A stretch of DNA of 64,000 bases from Blautia sp. (GCA_029257805.1 JARIAR010000062.1:1-64000), one strand, 5' to 3'; positions 15,746 through 27,559 are shown, counted from the stretch's first letter. Translations and numbers: made by a program. The notes: generated by a model from the letters alone, not told the origin.

Positions 15746-17065
15746 TTATATCTTTCCAAGAATCACATGTTTTCCCAGTAAACTATCCGCTTTTACAGAA
15801 ACAATATCGTTTACTTTTAAATCTCCCTGCTTTTCCACAGCTGTTTTTACATACTCCCTGCTGTGTCCCACATAATACTCTTTTCCTTCCAGCACACATT
15901 CTTCTTCCAACAGGACTTCTAAAGTTCTGCCCAACATATGTTCTTCATACTCTGCTGCATGCTTCTGATGCATAGCAAGCATTTTTTCACTTCTGCTCTT
16001 TTTTACAGATTCCTGAATCTGCTGATCCATAGCTGCCGCTTTCGTCCCTTTTCTCCTGGAATAGGGGAAAACATGTGTTTCGTAGAATTGAATTTCATTT
16101 ACAAATGCGAAAGAGCTTTCAAACTCTTCCTCGGTTTCTCCTGGAAATCCCACGATCACATCTGTAGTAAGCGCCGGATTTTCATAATATTTCCGTAGAA
16201 TATCACAGCGTTCTTTATACTCTCCACTTCTGTAGCGCCTATTCATTCTCTCCAGTGTAGCATCACATCCGCTTTGAAGAGATAAATGAAAATGCGGACA
16301 CACTTTTGGAAGCATGGAAATTCTTTTTGCAAATTCCTCTGTTATAATTCCCGGTTCCAGCGAACCAAGACGAATTCTTTTGATTCCTTCTATTTCATGT
16401 ACTGCCTCAATTAGAGTAAGAAGATCTGCTTTTTTATCTTCCGGAAAATCGATTCCATAGGAACTCAGATGAATACCTGTCAGAACCACTTCCTGATATC
16501 CTTTATCTGCGAGCGCGCGGGCTTCTTCCAAGACACTTTCCAGTTCCCTGCTCCGCACTCTTCCCCTTGCATAGGGAATAATACAATACGTACAAAACTG
16601 ATTGCAGCCATCCTGAACTTTCATGTAAGCCCGAACGTGTTCGGCTGTTCGATTGATTGTAAGCGGTTCGTACTCTTTCGTTTGATTTATTTTAATAACT
16701 CTGGATAATTTTTGATGCTGCTTCTGGTATTCTTCCAGAACCTCTACAATATTTTTCTTCTGATTATTACCCAGTATGAGATCAACTGCTTCATCCTTGT
16801 CTAACTTTTCTGTATCTGTTTGTACATAACATCCTGTTGCAACTACAATGGCATCTGGATTCATTTTTTTTGCTTTGTGAAGCATTTGTCTTGATTTACG
16901 GTCTGCGATGTTAGTAACCGTACAGGTATTAATAACATATACATCCGCTCCCGGTTCAAAAGATACGATCTCATATCCTGCATCTTCAAGAAGCTGCTGC
17001 ATCGCCTCCACCTCATAGGCATTAACTTTACAGCCTAAATTATGTAATGCTGCTTTTTTGCTCAT
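15746..17065 (-). CDS. mtaB: tRNA t6A37 methylthiotransferase MtaB
   Basis: Radical-SAM enzyme that adds a methylthio group to t6A at position 37 of tRNAs reading ANN codons. The protein of about 439 residues starts near MSKKAALHNLGCKVN. The N-terminal UPF0004 domain carries three Cys (GCKVN, NTCTV, ATGCYV), the radical-SAM motif is CNQFCTYCIIPYARG, and a TRAM domain closes the C-terminus. An in-frame ATG at 17077 overlaps the AGAAGGA ribosome site, so 17065 is preferred. In Bacillus yqeV (mtaB) follows rsmE in the dnaK region. Confidence 0.88.
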   Translation of the reverse strand: MSKKAALHNLGCKVNAYEVEAMQQLLEDAGYEIVSFEPGADVYVINTCTVTNIADRKSRQMLHKAKKMNPDAIVVATGCYVQTDTEKLDKDEAVDLILGNNQKKNIVEVLEEYQKQHQKLSRVIKINQTKEYEPLTINRTAEHVRAYMKVQDGCNQFCTYCIIPYARGRVRSRELESVLEEARALADKGYQEVVLTGIHLSSYGIDFPEDKKADLLTLIEAVHEIEGIKRIRLGSLEPGIITEEFAKRISMLPKVCPHFHLSLQSGCDATLERMNRRYRSGEYKERCDILRKYYENPALTTDVIVGFPGETEEEFESSFAFVNEIQFYETHVFPYSRRKGTKAAAMDQQIQESVKKSRSEKMLAMHQKHAAEYEEHMLGRTLEVLLEEECVLEGKEYYVGHSREYVKTAVEKQGDLKVNDIVSVKADSLLGKHVILGKI

Positions 17066-17148
17066 ATATTTTTTCATCCTTCTATATCTTTTTTAGGAAA
17101 TTTATACAATTTCACTAAATCTTAAACTATTTTTTATCTCTTTTCACC

Positions 17149-17177
17149 TTGACTTTTGATAGGGCTGCGGGTAAGAT
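17149..17177 (+). promoter_or_regulatory. Promoter of the HPr-like gene
   Basis: TTGACT (17149-17154) and TAAGAT (17172-17177), 17 bases apart, 41 bases before the start codon. GGGAGGT precedes the ATG. Confidence 0.75.
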
Positions 17178-17218
17178 GAAAATTGTAAACAAACCAATAT
17201 CCAAGGGAGGTTATCACA

Positions 17219-17455
17219 ATGAAAACAGCAAAAATCTCACTGAACTCTATTGATAAAGTGAAAGCATTTGTAAACGAAATCAGCAAATTCGACTGTGACT
17301 TTGATTTAGTATCCGGAAGATATGTAATTGATGCAAAATCTATTATGGGTATCTTCAGTTTAGACTTATCGAAACCAATCGATCTGAACATCCACGCTGA
17401 TGGTTCTGCACTGGACAATGTAATGGAGATAATCAACAAATACACAATCGAATAA
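17219..17455 (+). CDS. HPr-like protein lacking the phosphorylatable histidine
   Basis: The 78 residues align with PTS phosphocarrier HPr: the second half has AKSIMGIFSLDLSKPIDL, matching the KSIMG segment of HPr with the regulatory serine (Ser41 here, Ser46 in HPr). The active-site loop GIHARPA is gone; in an ungapped alignment Ser10 replaces His15 and Asp12 replaces Arg17, and the C-terminus is shorter. It therefore cannot carry PTS phosphate. Bacillus Crh is a comparable His-less HPr that still works through Ser46 with CcpA. Single-gene unit with a strong promoter, ribosome site and terminator. Confidence 0.75.
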   Translation: MKTAKISLNSIDKVKAFVNEISKFDCDFDLVSGRYVIDAKSIMGIFSLDLSKPIDLNIHADGSALDNVMEIINKYTIE

Positions 17456-17470
17456 TCATTCTGTGTATAC

Positions 17471-17501
17471 AGGAGGAAACCATGCGGTTCCCTCCTTTTT
17501 T
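17471..17501 (+). terminator. Terminator of the HPr-like gene
   Basis: AGGAGG-A-AACC pairs with GGTT-C-CCTCCT around loop ATGC and is followed by six T. It lies 15 bases after the stop codon. Confidence 0.85.
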
Positions 17502-17525
17502 CATTTTCCCCTTCGGATTTTATTT

Positions 17526-18707
17526 TTATGAAATTTCAATTACTTCTGTTGTTTTTAACGCTTCTTCCATCAATTCATCAATTTTTTCTTCCAGTTTCAT
17601 TTCTGAGCGATGAATCACCTTAAGATTTGGTTTTGTAACAGGGTGTTTTGCCACAAAAATAGTACAGCAATCTTCAAACGGAAGAATTGAGGTTTCGAAT
17701 GTATCAATCTCTTTTGAAATTTCTACAATTTCCTGCTTATCAAATCCAATAACCGGACGATATACCGGAAGTGTACACACTTCATTTGTAGCTGCAAGAC
17801 TATGAAGCGTCTGGCTTGCAACCTGCCCAATGCTTTCCCCGGTAATCAGTCCAAGGCATCCTGCCTCTTTTGCAAAATGTTCTGCAATACGCATCATATA
17901 ACGACGCATAATGATCGTCAATTCCTCATGAGGGCACTGATCATAAATATAAAGCTGTATATCTGTAAAGTTCACAACGTGCAGACGGATTGGTCCGCTG
18001 TACTTTGCTACAAGTTTTGCAAGATCCACTACTTTTTGTTTTGCTCTCTCGCTTGTATACGGCGGTGCGTGAAAATAAACAGCATCTATTTTAACACCTC
18101 TTTTTGCGATCATATATCCTGCAACCGGACTGTCTATTCCACCGGAAAGAAGAAGCATTGCTTTCCCATTTGTACCAATCGGCATTCCACCCGGTCCTTT
18201 GATCGTTTCAGAATATACATAGATCTTATCACGTATCTCTACAGATAATGTAAGATCCGGATCATGTACATCTACACAAGCCTGTGGAAATGCTTCCAGA
18301 ATTTTTCCGCCAATCTGTGCGCTTACTTCCATTGAAGTAATTGGATATGATTTTTTCGCACGACGTGTATATACTTTAAAACTTCCGGAAAAATCAGGAT
18401 ATCTATTTTGCATATAAGAAACCACATCTTTTTCCATCTGTTCAAATCCCTGATCCTCATAAATAACAACCGGACATATTCCTACAATTCCGAAAACTTT
18501 CTTTAAAGCTTCTACTGCCTCTTCAAAATCATATTCCTCCGGGCAGAATACATATACTCGTCCCTGCTCCTTTTTTACTTCAAACTCTCCCTCCACATTT
18601 GAAAGAGCAATTCTCATTTGTTTTACAAGGGCATCTTCAAACATGTAACGGTTTTTCCCTTTAATTGCAATTTCTGCATACTTAATCAAAAATGCGTGAA
18701 ATATCAT
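17526..18707 (-). CDS. thiI: tRNA 4-thiouridine synthase ThiI
   Basis: Adenylates U8 of tRNA and transfers sulfur to give 4-thiouridine; in some species also serves thiazole synthesis. The 393 residues include a ferredoxin-like and THUMP region (to about 165) and the PP-loop LLSGGIDSPVAG near residue 182. No C-terminal rhodanese domain is present, as in Bacillus. The start at 18707 has AAGGAG 7 bases upstream and matches the family start MIFHAFLIKYAEIAIKGKN. It lies 16 bases after the cysteine desulfurase gene, its likely sulfur donor. Confidence 0.93.
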   Translation of the reverse strand: MIFHAFLIKYAEIAIKGKNRYMFEDALVKQMRIALSNVEGEFEVKKEQGRVYVFCPEEYDFEEAVEALKKVFGIVGICPVVIYEDQGFEQMEKDVVSYMQNRYPDFSGSFKVYTRRAKKSYPITSMEVSAQIGGKILEAFPQACVDVHDPDLTLSVEIRDKIYVYSETIKGPGGMPIGTNGKAMLLLSGGIDSPVAGYMIAKRGVKIDAVYFHAPPYTSERAKQKVVDLAKLVAKYSGPIRLHVVNFTDIQLYIYDQCPHEELTIIMRRYMMRIAEHFAKEAGCLGLITGESIGQVASQTLHSLAATNEVCTLPVYRPVIGFDKQEIVEISKEIDTFETSILPFEDCCTIFVAKHPVTKPNLKVIHRSEMKLEEKIDELMEEALKTTEVIEIS

Positions 18708-18723
18708 TTCTGTTCTCCTTTTC

Positions 18724-19878
18724 CTAGTGGCGTGCATATCTTCGAAGCATGGGCACTACTTCCCTCAATACTTCCAGACAATAGTCCACTTCTTCAAATG
18801 TATTTTCTTCACAAAAACTGATTCGCACAGTACTTTCTTTTTGTTCGGAAGAAAGGCCCATAGCCGTTAAGGTTCCGCTTGCTTTTCTTTTATGACTGGA
18901 ACATGCACTTCCGGCTGAAACATAAATCCCCCGTTCTTCCAATGTATGAAGAAGTACTTCACTTCGAATTCCCATAAAACTTACACTTAAAATCTGGGGG
19001 GCACCTTCCCGAAGAGACATTCCGTTGATCTTTACATTTTCAATGGAAGAAAGGCCTTCTGCCATACGTTCTTTCAGCTGATACATATGTTCTACATTCT
19101 CTTCGAAATTCTTATAAATTCCTTCAATCGCTGCACCAAGCCCTGCAATTCCCGGAACATTATCCGTACCGGAACGCATTCCATTCTGCTGTCCACCTCC
19201 TAAAATCTGAGGTTTTACTTTTGCTTTTTCATTAATATATAAAAATCCTACACCCTTTGGTCCATGAATCTTATGACCACTTACAGACAAAAGATCAATC
19301 CCCATCTTCTTCGGATAGATCCTGTACTTTCCGAATGCCTGAATCGCATCTACATGGTACAACGCCTTTGGAGACTTTTCATGTACCATCTTTGCTATTT
19401 TTTCTATCGGCATCACAGAGCCGACCTCATTATTTACAAACATCGTAGAAACCAAAATCGTATCCGGACGCAAAGCTTTTTCCAGTGCTTCTATTTTTAC
19501 TACGCCACTTTTATCCACTGGAAGAATCGTCACTTCAAACCCCTGTTCTTCCAGAAAAGCTACTGGCTGTCCCACGGCAGGATGTTCTACTTCTGTTGTT
19601 ATAATATGATTCCCGCTTCTTTTGTTCGCCATAGCGCTTCCAATTAATGCAAGATTATTTGATTCCGTACCTCCCGAGGTAAACAAGATTTCTTTTTCAT
19701 TTACCTTCATAAGGCGGGCAATGATAGAAGAAGTATTTTTTAAATACTGTTCTGCTTCTACACCTTTTTTATGCATGGCAGAAGGGTTTCCAAAATCTTC
19801 TGTCATTGTTTTACAGACAATTTCTTTTACTTTCTCATAGCACTTTGTTGTAGCTGAATTATCAAAATACGCTTCCAT
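18724..19878 (-). CDS. Cysteine desulfurase (NifS/IscS-like), partner of ThiI
   Basis: PLP enzyme that takes sulfur from cysteine as an enzyme persulfide. The 384 residues have the PLP lysine in SGHKIHGPKG (Lys203) and the persulfide cysteine in SAGSACSSHK (Cys326). Pairing with thiI matches NifZ-ThiI of Bacillus, where a dedicated desulfurase supplies tRNA thiolation. A role in Fe-S assembly is also possible, since no iscU or sufU is in view. Confidence 0.9.
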   Translation of the reverse strand: MEAYFDNSATTKCYEKVKEIVCKTMTEDFGNPSAMHKKGVEAEQYLKNTSSIIARLMKVNEKEILFTSGGTESNNLALIGSAMANKRSGNHIITTEVEHPAVGQPVAFLEEQGFEVTILPVDKSGVVKIEALEKALRPDTILVSTMFVNNEVGSVMPIEKIAKMVHEKSPKALYHVDAIQAFGKYRIYPKKMGIDLLSVSGHKIHGPKGVGFLYINEKAKVKPQILGGGQQNGMRSGTDNVPGIAGLGAAIEGIYKNFEENVEHMYQLKERMAEGLSSIENVKINGMSLREGAPQILSVSFMGIRSEVLLHTLEERGIYVSAGSACSSHKRKASGTLTAMGLSSEQKESTVRISFCEENTFEEVDYCLEVLREVVPMLRRYARH

Positions 19879-19886
19879 AATTTTTT

Positions 19887-20633
19887 TTATTCTCCTTCAA
19901 GATGAAACATAAGGACAGAAAGGATTGCCAGACCTGCTGTTTCTGTACGTAAAATACGATGTCCCAAGGTAATTGGAAATGCACCTGCTTTTATAGCCAT
20001 TTGGACTTCTTCTTCTTCAAAGCCACCCTCTGGTCCAATAAAAATCCCTACAGATTTTCCTGGTGAAAGTTCCCTGATAATCTTTTTGGTTTCTTCCATT
20101 CCTTTGGCCAATTCGTATGGAACAAGACAAATATCCAGCCCTTTCGCTATTTCCAGTGCCTCCTGAAATTTTATAACAGAATGCACTTCCGGCACAAGCA
20201 TTCTTTTAGACTGCTTTGCTGCACTTTCTGCAATCTGCTGCCACCTTGCTTTTTTTTTCTCTGCTTTTGCACCTTCCAATTTCACGACACATCTTTTCAT
20301 AGAAACCGGTATTACACTATATGCCCCTAACTCTACTGCCTTTTGAATAATCCATTCCATTTTATCTGCCTTTGGCAGCCCCTGAAACAAATAAATCTTA
20401 CTTGGCAGCTCATAATCCGGCTGCTGAGCATATCTTATATGTAAAATCACTTCTTCATTTTCAAATGATTCAACAATACAGGAATACTCTTTCTCCTGTC
20501 CGTCACTGATCCACAGCTCATCCCCTTCTTTCATCCGGAGAACATTTCGAATATGATTTACGTCATTTCCCACAATGGAAATTTTATGATTTTTTTCATC
20601 AATCTGGTGAGGTTGTACAAAAAAACGCAGCAT
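19887..20633 (-). CDS. rsmE: 16S rRNA m3U1498 methyltransferase RsmE
   Basis: SPOUT-class methyltransferase acting on 16S rRNA in the 30S subunit. The 248 residues carry a PUA-like N-terminal domain and the knotted C-terminal domain with IFIGPEGGFEEEEVQMA and LGHRILRTETAGLAIL, the SAM-binding signatures of RsmE. It follows prmA by 4 bases, the order seen in Bacillus (yqeT-yqeU). Confidence 0.94.
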   Translation of the reverse strand: MLRFFVQPHQIDEKNHKISIVGNDVNHIRNVLRMKEGDELWISDGQEKEYSCIVESFENEEVILHIRYAQQPDYELPSKIYLFQGLPKADKMEWIIQKAVELGAYSVIPVSMKRCVVKLEGAKAEKKKARWQQIAESAAKQSKRMLVPEVHSVIKFQEALEIAKGLDICLVPYELAKGMEETKKIIRELSPGKSVGIFIGPEGGFEEEEVQMAIKAGAFPITLGHRILRTETAGLAILSVLMFHLEGE

Positions 20634-20637
20634 AATC

Positions 20638-21591
20638 TCAATCCTTTCTGGCTGTTACAGAAACCCATTCCCCCTGATGCGTTACTTCTACAACTGTAAG
20701 ACCTGCATCTTTTACAGCCTGTACAACAACCTCTTCCTTTACATCCAAAATTCCGGATGTAATATAATATGCACCTTTTTTCATTTGATTTACAATAACC
20801 GGGGTCAGAGGCAACAATACATCTGCCAGAATGTTTGCTGTTACGATATCATATTTTTCATATCCAACTTTATCCTGTACTTCTTTATCATCAATGATAT
20901 TTCCGATCATCATATCAAAGTCTTTGTCCGGAATTCCATTCGCTTCCTTATTTTCTGCTACTGCCGGAATGGCACATGGATCAAGATCTGTTCCCACAAC
21001 ATGATCTGCGCCCAGTTTTAATGCAACAATTCCCAATATTCCGCTTCCGGTTCCTACATCAAGAAGTTCTGTATCAGATGTGACATATTTTTTCAGCTGA
21101 CGAATAACAAGCTGTGTCGTTTCATGCATACCTGTTCCAAAAGCAGTTCCCGGATCTATGTGAAGAATCATTTTACCTTTATCTTCTTCTTTTACTTCCT
21201 CCCAGGATGGTACAATAAGAATATCGTCAACATAAAACTGGTGAAAATACTCTTTCCAATTATTGATCCAATCCTTATCTTCTGTCTGAGATTCTTCAAT
21301 TGTTGCCTCACCAATATCCATAAAAGTGCGCAAATCTTCCAGTGCCTCTTTTACATTTTTTAACATTTCTTCTTTATCAGCGTCTTCTTCCAAATAAAAA
21401 TTAAGATACGCAATGCCGTCATCTTCCGGACCTTCCGGCATAATGTCCACAAACATCTGTGCCTTATCCTCTTCTGTCAACGGCTGTTTATCCTGAATTT
21501 CCACTCCTTCTACTCCGACTTCTGCCAGAGTACAGATTACCATATCTTCCGCTTCTGTTTTTGTTTTAATCGTAAAACGATTCCATTTCAT
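20638..21591 (-). CDS. prmA: Ribosomal protein L11 methyltransferase PrmA
   Basis: Trimethylates L11 at several amino groups. The 317 residues have an N-terminal substrate-recognition domain, a linker (DPGTAFGTGMHETTQLVI), the SAM motif LLDVGTGSGILGIVALKLGA near residue 177 and the NILADVLLPL catalytic segment. Its position downstream of the dnaK operon is common to Firmicutes; here a PAP2 gene and a terminator intervene. Confidence 0.94.
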   Translation of the reverse strand: MKWNRFTIKTKTEAEDMVICTLAEVGVEGVEIQDKQPLTEEDKAQMFVDIMPEGPEDDGIAYLNFYLEEDADKEEMLKNVKEALEDLRTFMDIGEATIEESQTEDKDWINNWKEYFHQFYVDDILIVPSWEEVKEEDKGKMILHIDPGTAFGTGMHETTQLVIRQLKKYVTSDTELLDVGTGSGILGIVALKLGADHVVGTDLDPCAIPAVAENKEANGIPDKDFDMMIGNIIDDKEVQDKVGYEKYDIVTANILADVLLPLTPVIVNQMKKGAYYITSGILDVKEEVVVQAVKDAGLTVVEVTHQGEWVSVTARKD

Positions 21592-21594
21592 ATC

Positions 21595-22299
21595 TTATAC
21601 GTCTCCAATCTTTTCTTTCCAGATTTTTCTGTTCCAATACTCAAACAAATCCATTATTTTTTTATAACGAGCTTCTTTCTTAAAAAAGTGCCATGCCGCT
21701 TCTACGAGCACTACCCCTGCAATTGCATCTATAATATAATGCTGCTTTAACACCTGTGTTGAGATTATAACAAGAATGGCAAATATAAAAGAAAATCTTT
21801 GATACCATACCGGTATTTCTTTGGCACCTTTAAGCCCTCTGTAGCAAAGCCAGCTTACATAACAATGTATGGAAGGCAGAAGATTCGACGGTGTTCTTCC
21901 CCCGTCCATCTTATACACCAGTAAAAGCAGCTGTTCTGCAATTGTATCTCCTGTAATTTCCGGTCTTATATTTGTTGTGGGAATCAACATAAATATCAGA
22001 AAGCACGCCATATGAACGGTTATATCTGTAGCAACAAAACGATAAAACATTTTTTTTCCTCTTTTTGCCGCCATCATATAATTCATTACCCAAAATGGAA
22101 ATGCAAGAATATAGACCCATACAAATTCCGGAATCAGAGGCACCGCTCTGTCAAAGCCAAATGTAAAATCAAAATGATACCGGCTCGCGGTAAGAACACT
22201 GCTTCCCCAATATACAAAGCAGTTTATTGCTACAATAGATAAAAGAGGCAGGATTTCCCATACAGGAATCCATTTTTTCCATTTCTCTGAAAATTTCAA
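21595..22299 (-). CDS. PAP2-superfamily membrane phosphatase
   Basis: Polytopic membrane protein of about 234 residues with six hydrophobic segments and PAP2-type motifs: a PSNLLPSIHCYVSW segment (PSxH motif) and KQHYIIDAIAGVVLVE (SxxxxxH-x5-D type). Likely hydrolyses a lipid phosphate or pyrophosphate, or transfers inositol-phosphate groups; substrate unknown. I set the start at a TTG (22299) because GGAGGAGG lies 7 bases upstream. A longer reading to 22413 would run through the dnaJ terminator and this operon's own promoter (22337-22365). Confidence 0.75.
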   Translation of the reverse strand: MKFSEKWKKWIPVWEILPLLSIVAINCFVYWGSSVLTASRYHFDFTFGFDRAVPLIPEFVWVYILAFPFWVMNYMMAAKRGKKMFYRFVATDITVHMACFLIFMLIPTTNIRPEITGDTIAEQLLLLVYKMDGGRTPSNLLPSIHCYVSWLCYRGLKGAKEIPVWYQRFSFIFAILVIISTQVLKQHYIIDAIAGVVLVEAAWHFFKKEARYKKIMDLFEYWNRKIWKEKIGDV

Positions 22300-22336
22300 A
22301 AATAAACCTCCTCCCATTTTCATTGCGATTATTGTT

Positions 22337-22365
22337 ACCATACGATATACAGCTGTAATTGTCAA
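22337..22365 (-). promoter_or_regulatory. Promoter of the PAP2-prmA-rsmE-desulfurase-thiI operon
   Basis: Minus strand TTGACA (22365-22360) and TATGGT (22342-22337), 17 bases apart, directly after the dnaJ terminator. Confidence 0.7.
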
Positions 22366-22375
22366 GATATCCACG

Positions 22376-22408
22376 AAAAAAAGACTCCGGTACACAGACC
22401 GAAGCCTT
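22376..22408 (-). terminator. Terminator of the hrcA-grpE-dnaK-dnaJ operon
   Basis: An 11-bp stem with two G-U pairs (AAGGCTTCGGT / ACCGGAGTCTT) around CTGTGT, followed by seven T on the minus strand, begins 5 bases after the dnaJ stop. Confidence 0.9.
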
Positions 22409-22413
22409 TTCAT

Positions 22414-23601
22414 TTATTCTTCAAATGTTTCTTTTAATTTATCCATGAAACTCTTTTTCTTTTTTTCCGTTTTCTCTGCAGGCTCACTTTTTGGAGCAGC
22501 CGCACGGTTTCCACAAGCTTCATCAAATTTACGAAGCGCTTCCTTGGCATCTTCATTCAAATTAGTAGGAACCTGTACCACAAGAGTCACATAATGATCC
22601 CCTCGAATGTTCTTATTTCGAAGAGACGGAACTCCTTTTCCTTTAAGACGGATTCTTGTATCTGTCTGGGTTCCCGGTTTCACTTCATACGCAACTTCAC
22701 CATCTACAGTGCTAATACGTACTTCTCCTCCAAGCGCAGCTTGTGCATATGTGATCGGAGCCGTAGAAAAAATATTCATATCCTGTCTTTGGAAAATTGG
22801 ATGACGAGCTACATTTACTTCTACAAGCAAATCTCCTCTTGGGCCTCCATTTGTTCCAGGCTCCCCTTTTTCCCGAATACGAATACTTTGTCCATTGTCA
22901 ATACCGGCTGGTACAGATACCTGGATTTTCTTTCTGGAAGAAGTATATCCGGTTCCACGACAGGAACTACATTTTTCTTTAATGACCTTTCCAGTTCCGT
23001 GACATTCCGGACACGTCTGCACATTACGCACCATTCCAAACATAGACTGTTGTGTATATACAATCTGACCTTCTCCATTACATTTTGGACATGTCGTCGG
23101 AGATGTTCCCGGTTTTGCGCCGGTTCCATGGCAGGTAGTACATTCATCTTTCAAAACAATTTCCAGCTCTTTCTCGCATCCAAAAACTGCTTCTTCAAAT
23201 GTAATATTTACTCGTGCACGAAGATTTGCCCCTTTCATAGGTCCATTATTCGTACGTCTGCCCCGGCTTCCGCCTCCGAAAATATCACCGAAGATGTCGC
23301 CAAAAATATCTCCCATATCTGCGCCACTGAAGTCAAAGCCACCAAAGCCGCCTGCACCACCTGCACCGCCATTTTCAAATGCAGCATGCCCGAACTGATC
23401 ATACTGTCTTCTTTTATCAGCATCACTTAAAATAGTATAGGCTTCTGTTGCTTCTTTAAACTTTGCTTCTGCATCTTTATCACCCGGATTTACATCCGGG
23501 TGATATTTTTTGGCTAATTTACGATATGCTCTTTTTAACGCTGCGTCATCGGCGTTTTTGTCCACGCCCAGGACTTCATAATAATCTCTTTTATCAGCCA
23601 T
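22414..23601 (-). CDS. dnaJ: Chaperone DnaJ (Hsp40)
   Basis: Co-chaperone that delivers clients to DnaK and stimulates its ATPase. The 395 residues show the J-domain with HPD in [12 protein letters not shown] (about 30-41), a Gly/Phe-rich linker, four CxxCxGxG zinc repeats ([32 protein letters not shown]) and the client-binding C-terminal domains. Last gene of the HrcA-controlled operon. Confidence 0.98.
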   Translation of the reverse strand: MADKRDYYEVLGVDKNADDAALKRAYRKLAKKYHPDVNPGDKDAEAKFKEATEAYTILSDADKRRQYDQFGHAAFENGGAGGAGGFGGFDFSGADMGDIFGDIFGDIFGGGSRGRRTNNGPMKGANLRARVNITFEEAVFGCEKELEIVLKDECTTCHGTGAKPGTSPTTCPKCNGEGQIVYTQQSMFGMVRNVQTCPECHGTGKVIKEKCSSCRGTGYTSSRKKIQVSVPAGIDNGQSIRIREKGEPGTNGGPRGDLLVEVNVARHPIFQRQDMNIFSTAPITYAQAALGGEVRISTVDGEVAYEVKPGTQTDTRIRLKGKGVPSLRNKNIRGDHYVTLVVQVPTNLNEDAKEALRKFDEACGNRAAAPKSEPAEKTEKKKKSFMDKLKETFEE

Positions 23602-23628
23602 GATCCTTATTCCTATTTTTGTTTATTA

Positions 23629-26186
<2,558 letters not shown>

Positions 26187-26204
26187 GCCTTTTCTACCGC
26201 CTTT

Positions 26205-27245
26205 CTAAGTTTTCTTCTTTATTATTGCATCAAGCTGGACCTTTAAAGTCTTCAGACTGTCTACTACATTTTCATAATCCATACGTTTCGGTCCAATGAT
26301 TCCAATTGTCCCATGCATTCCCTGTCCAAGCTCATAAGTAGCTGTCACAACACTGCAGTCCCTCATGGTCTGAATAGGCATCTCGTCTCCGATATACACC
26401 TGCACTCCTGTATTCTCTCCATCAGCCATATGTTCTTTAACAAGATCCACAAGCTGCTGTTTTTCTTCAAAAGCCGATATCAATTCACTTGCCTTACTTT
26501 TATCTGCAAGTTCCGGATACTTAAAAATATTAGTTGCTCCCGATGTATAGATTTCCATATCTTCCTCTTCTACATGAATGGTAGCTGCTACAGCGTCAAG
26601 AACAGTTGCCACTACCTGGCTGTGCATTCCTGCCTGTTCTTTTAATCTGGCTATCATCCCCAGATTTATATCCTGTATCGCAACTCCATTAAGATTTGTA
26701 TTTAAAAGAAGATTTAACTTTAAAATGGTCTGATCATCCATCTCTTCGTTAAGATCAATAATCTGATTTCGAATCACATTATTATCACTTACAACTACTG
26801 CCACAAGCTGTAATGGATTAACCCGAGAAAGCTGGATAAATTTCAATTTATTCCCGCTATATTGGGGAACCGAAATCATAGTTGCATAATTTGTATTGTT
26901 AGCCAGTACTTTTGCCACCTGCTTCAGAACTTTATCCATTCTATCTGTTTTTTCAATCATCAGATCTCGAATTTCAGCAATTTCTTCTTCTTTTTCCTTC
27001 ATAAGTTCATCTACATAAAGACGATACCCTTGATCGGATGGAATCCGTCCAGCTGAAGTGTGAGGCTGTATAATGTACCCCATATCTGTAAGATCAGACA
27101 TTTCATTTCGTATTGTTGCAGAACTTACATTTAAATCCGTATACTTGGAAATTGTTCGGGACCCTACCGGTTCTCCGGTTTCCATATAAGTCTTGATGAT
27201 TGCTTTTAGAATCTTTCTTTTGCGTTCATCCAATTCCTTGTCCAC
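26205..27245 (-). CDS. hrcA: Heat-inducible transcription repressor HrcA
   Basis: Represses the dnaK and groE operons by binding CIRCE. The 346 residues have the N-terminal winged helix (KAIIKTYMETGEPVGSRTI, SSATIRNEMSDLTDMGYI) and the GAF-like dimerisation domain. The perfect CIRCE element at 27288-27314 just upstream shows autoregulation. Confidence 0.96.
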   Translation of the reverse strand: MDKELDERKRKILKAIIKTYMETGEPVGSRTISKYTDLNVSSATIRNEMSDLTDMGYIIQPHTSAGRIPSDQGYRLYVDELMKEKEEEIAEIRDLMIEKTDRMDKVLKQVAKVLANNTNYATMISVPQYSGNKLKFIQLSRVNPLQLVAVVVSDNNVIRNQIIDLNEEMDDQTILKLNLLLNTNLNGVAIQDINLGMIARLKEQAGMHSQVVATVLDAVAATIHVEEEDMEIYTSGATNIFKYPELADKSKASELISAFEEKQQLVDLVKEHMADGENTGVQVYIGDEMPIQTMRDCSVVTATYELGQGMHGTIGIIGPKRMDYENVVDSLKTLKVQLDAIIKKKT

Positions 27246-27287
27246 GGCCCCATCTCCTTTCTACGCTTTAACTTTATTTTTAGTTTG

Positions 27288-27314
27288 TTAGCACTCAATT
27301 ATGTGGAGTGCTAA
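27288..27314. promoter_or_regulatory. CIRCE operator
   Basis: TTAGCACTC, nine bases, GAGTGCTAA: an exact match to the CIRCE consensus. It lies between the hrcA promoter and the hrcA start, in the 5' leader. Confidence 0.98.
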
Positions 27315-27327
27315 CATCTATGGTCTT

Positions 27328-27356
27328 AAGATAGCACTGTTGTTTTCGTTTGTCAA
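27328..27356 (-). promoter_or_regulatory. Promoter of the hrcA-grpE-dnaK-dnaJ operon
   Basis: Minus strand TTGACA (27356-27351) and TATCTT (27333-27328), 17 bases apart, with CIRCE 14 bases downstream of the -10 box. Confidence 0.88.
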
Positions 27357-27388
27357 TATCTTTCACAAATTTTCCACGAAAAAAATAA

Positions 27389-27417
27389 TTGACAATCTTA
27401 TACGTTTATGTTATCTT
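27389..27417 (+). promoter_or_regulatory. Promoter of the MATE gene leader
   Basis: TTGACA (27389-27394) and TATCTT (27412-27417), 17 bases apart, back to back with the hrcA promoter and using the same two hexamers. Transcription would start near 27424, about 136 bases before the gene. Confidence 0.85.
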
Positions 27418-27449
27418 TTTTAAGCATTTTAGAAAATCTTATATATAAA

Positions 27450-27534
27450 ACCCTTATAGGGTGTGGATTTTTCAAATTTATATACTAAATTTTTTTCGCC
27501 ACACAATTTTCCTGGAAAATTGTGTGTTTTTTTT
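27450..27534 (+). ncRNA. Transcription attenuator before the MATE gene (candidate guanidine-IV riboswitch)
   Basis: The leader holds a small hairpin ACCCT-TAT-AGGGT (27450-27462), then GTGTGG (27461-27466), then a strong terminator: a 12-bp stem CACACAATTTTC / GAAAATTGTGTG (27500-27511, 27515-27526) and eight T. CCACAC (27499-27504), which forms the base of the terminator, can instead pair with GTGTGG, giving a mutually exclusive antiterminator. Guanidine-IV (mepA motif) riboswitches are short two-hairpin leaders with terminators upstream of MATE exporters in Clostridia, which fits context and size. I could not verify the conserved bases, so identity is tentative; the attenuator itself is clear. 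Confidence 0.6.
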
Positions 27535-27559
27535 GTCTAAAATTCAGGAGGTCTTTTAT

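Noticed and set aside
22300-22413. Longer PAP2 start at 22413
   Set aside because: This stretch is the dnaJ terminator and the PAP2 promoter; the TTG at 22299 has a GGAGGAGG site.
22594-23430. 278-codon plus-strand frame opposite dnaJ
   Set aside because: Shadow of dnaJ: dnaJ has full motif coverage in the other strand, and this frame shows no family features or ribosome site.
27461-27559. Longer MATE start at GTG 27461
   Set aside because: It would translate the terminator hairpin; AGGAGG before ATG 27560 decides the start. It remains possible as a leader peptide.
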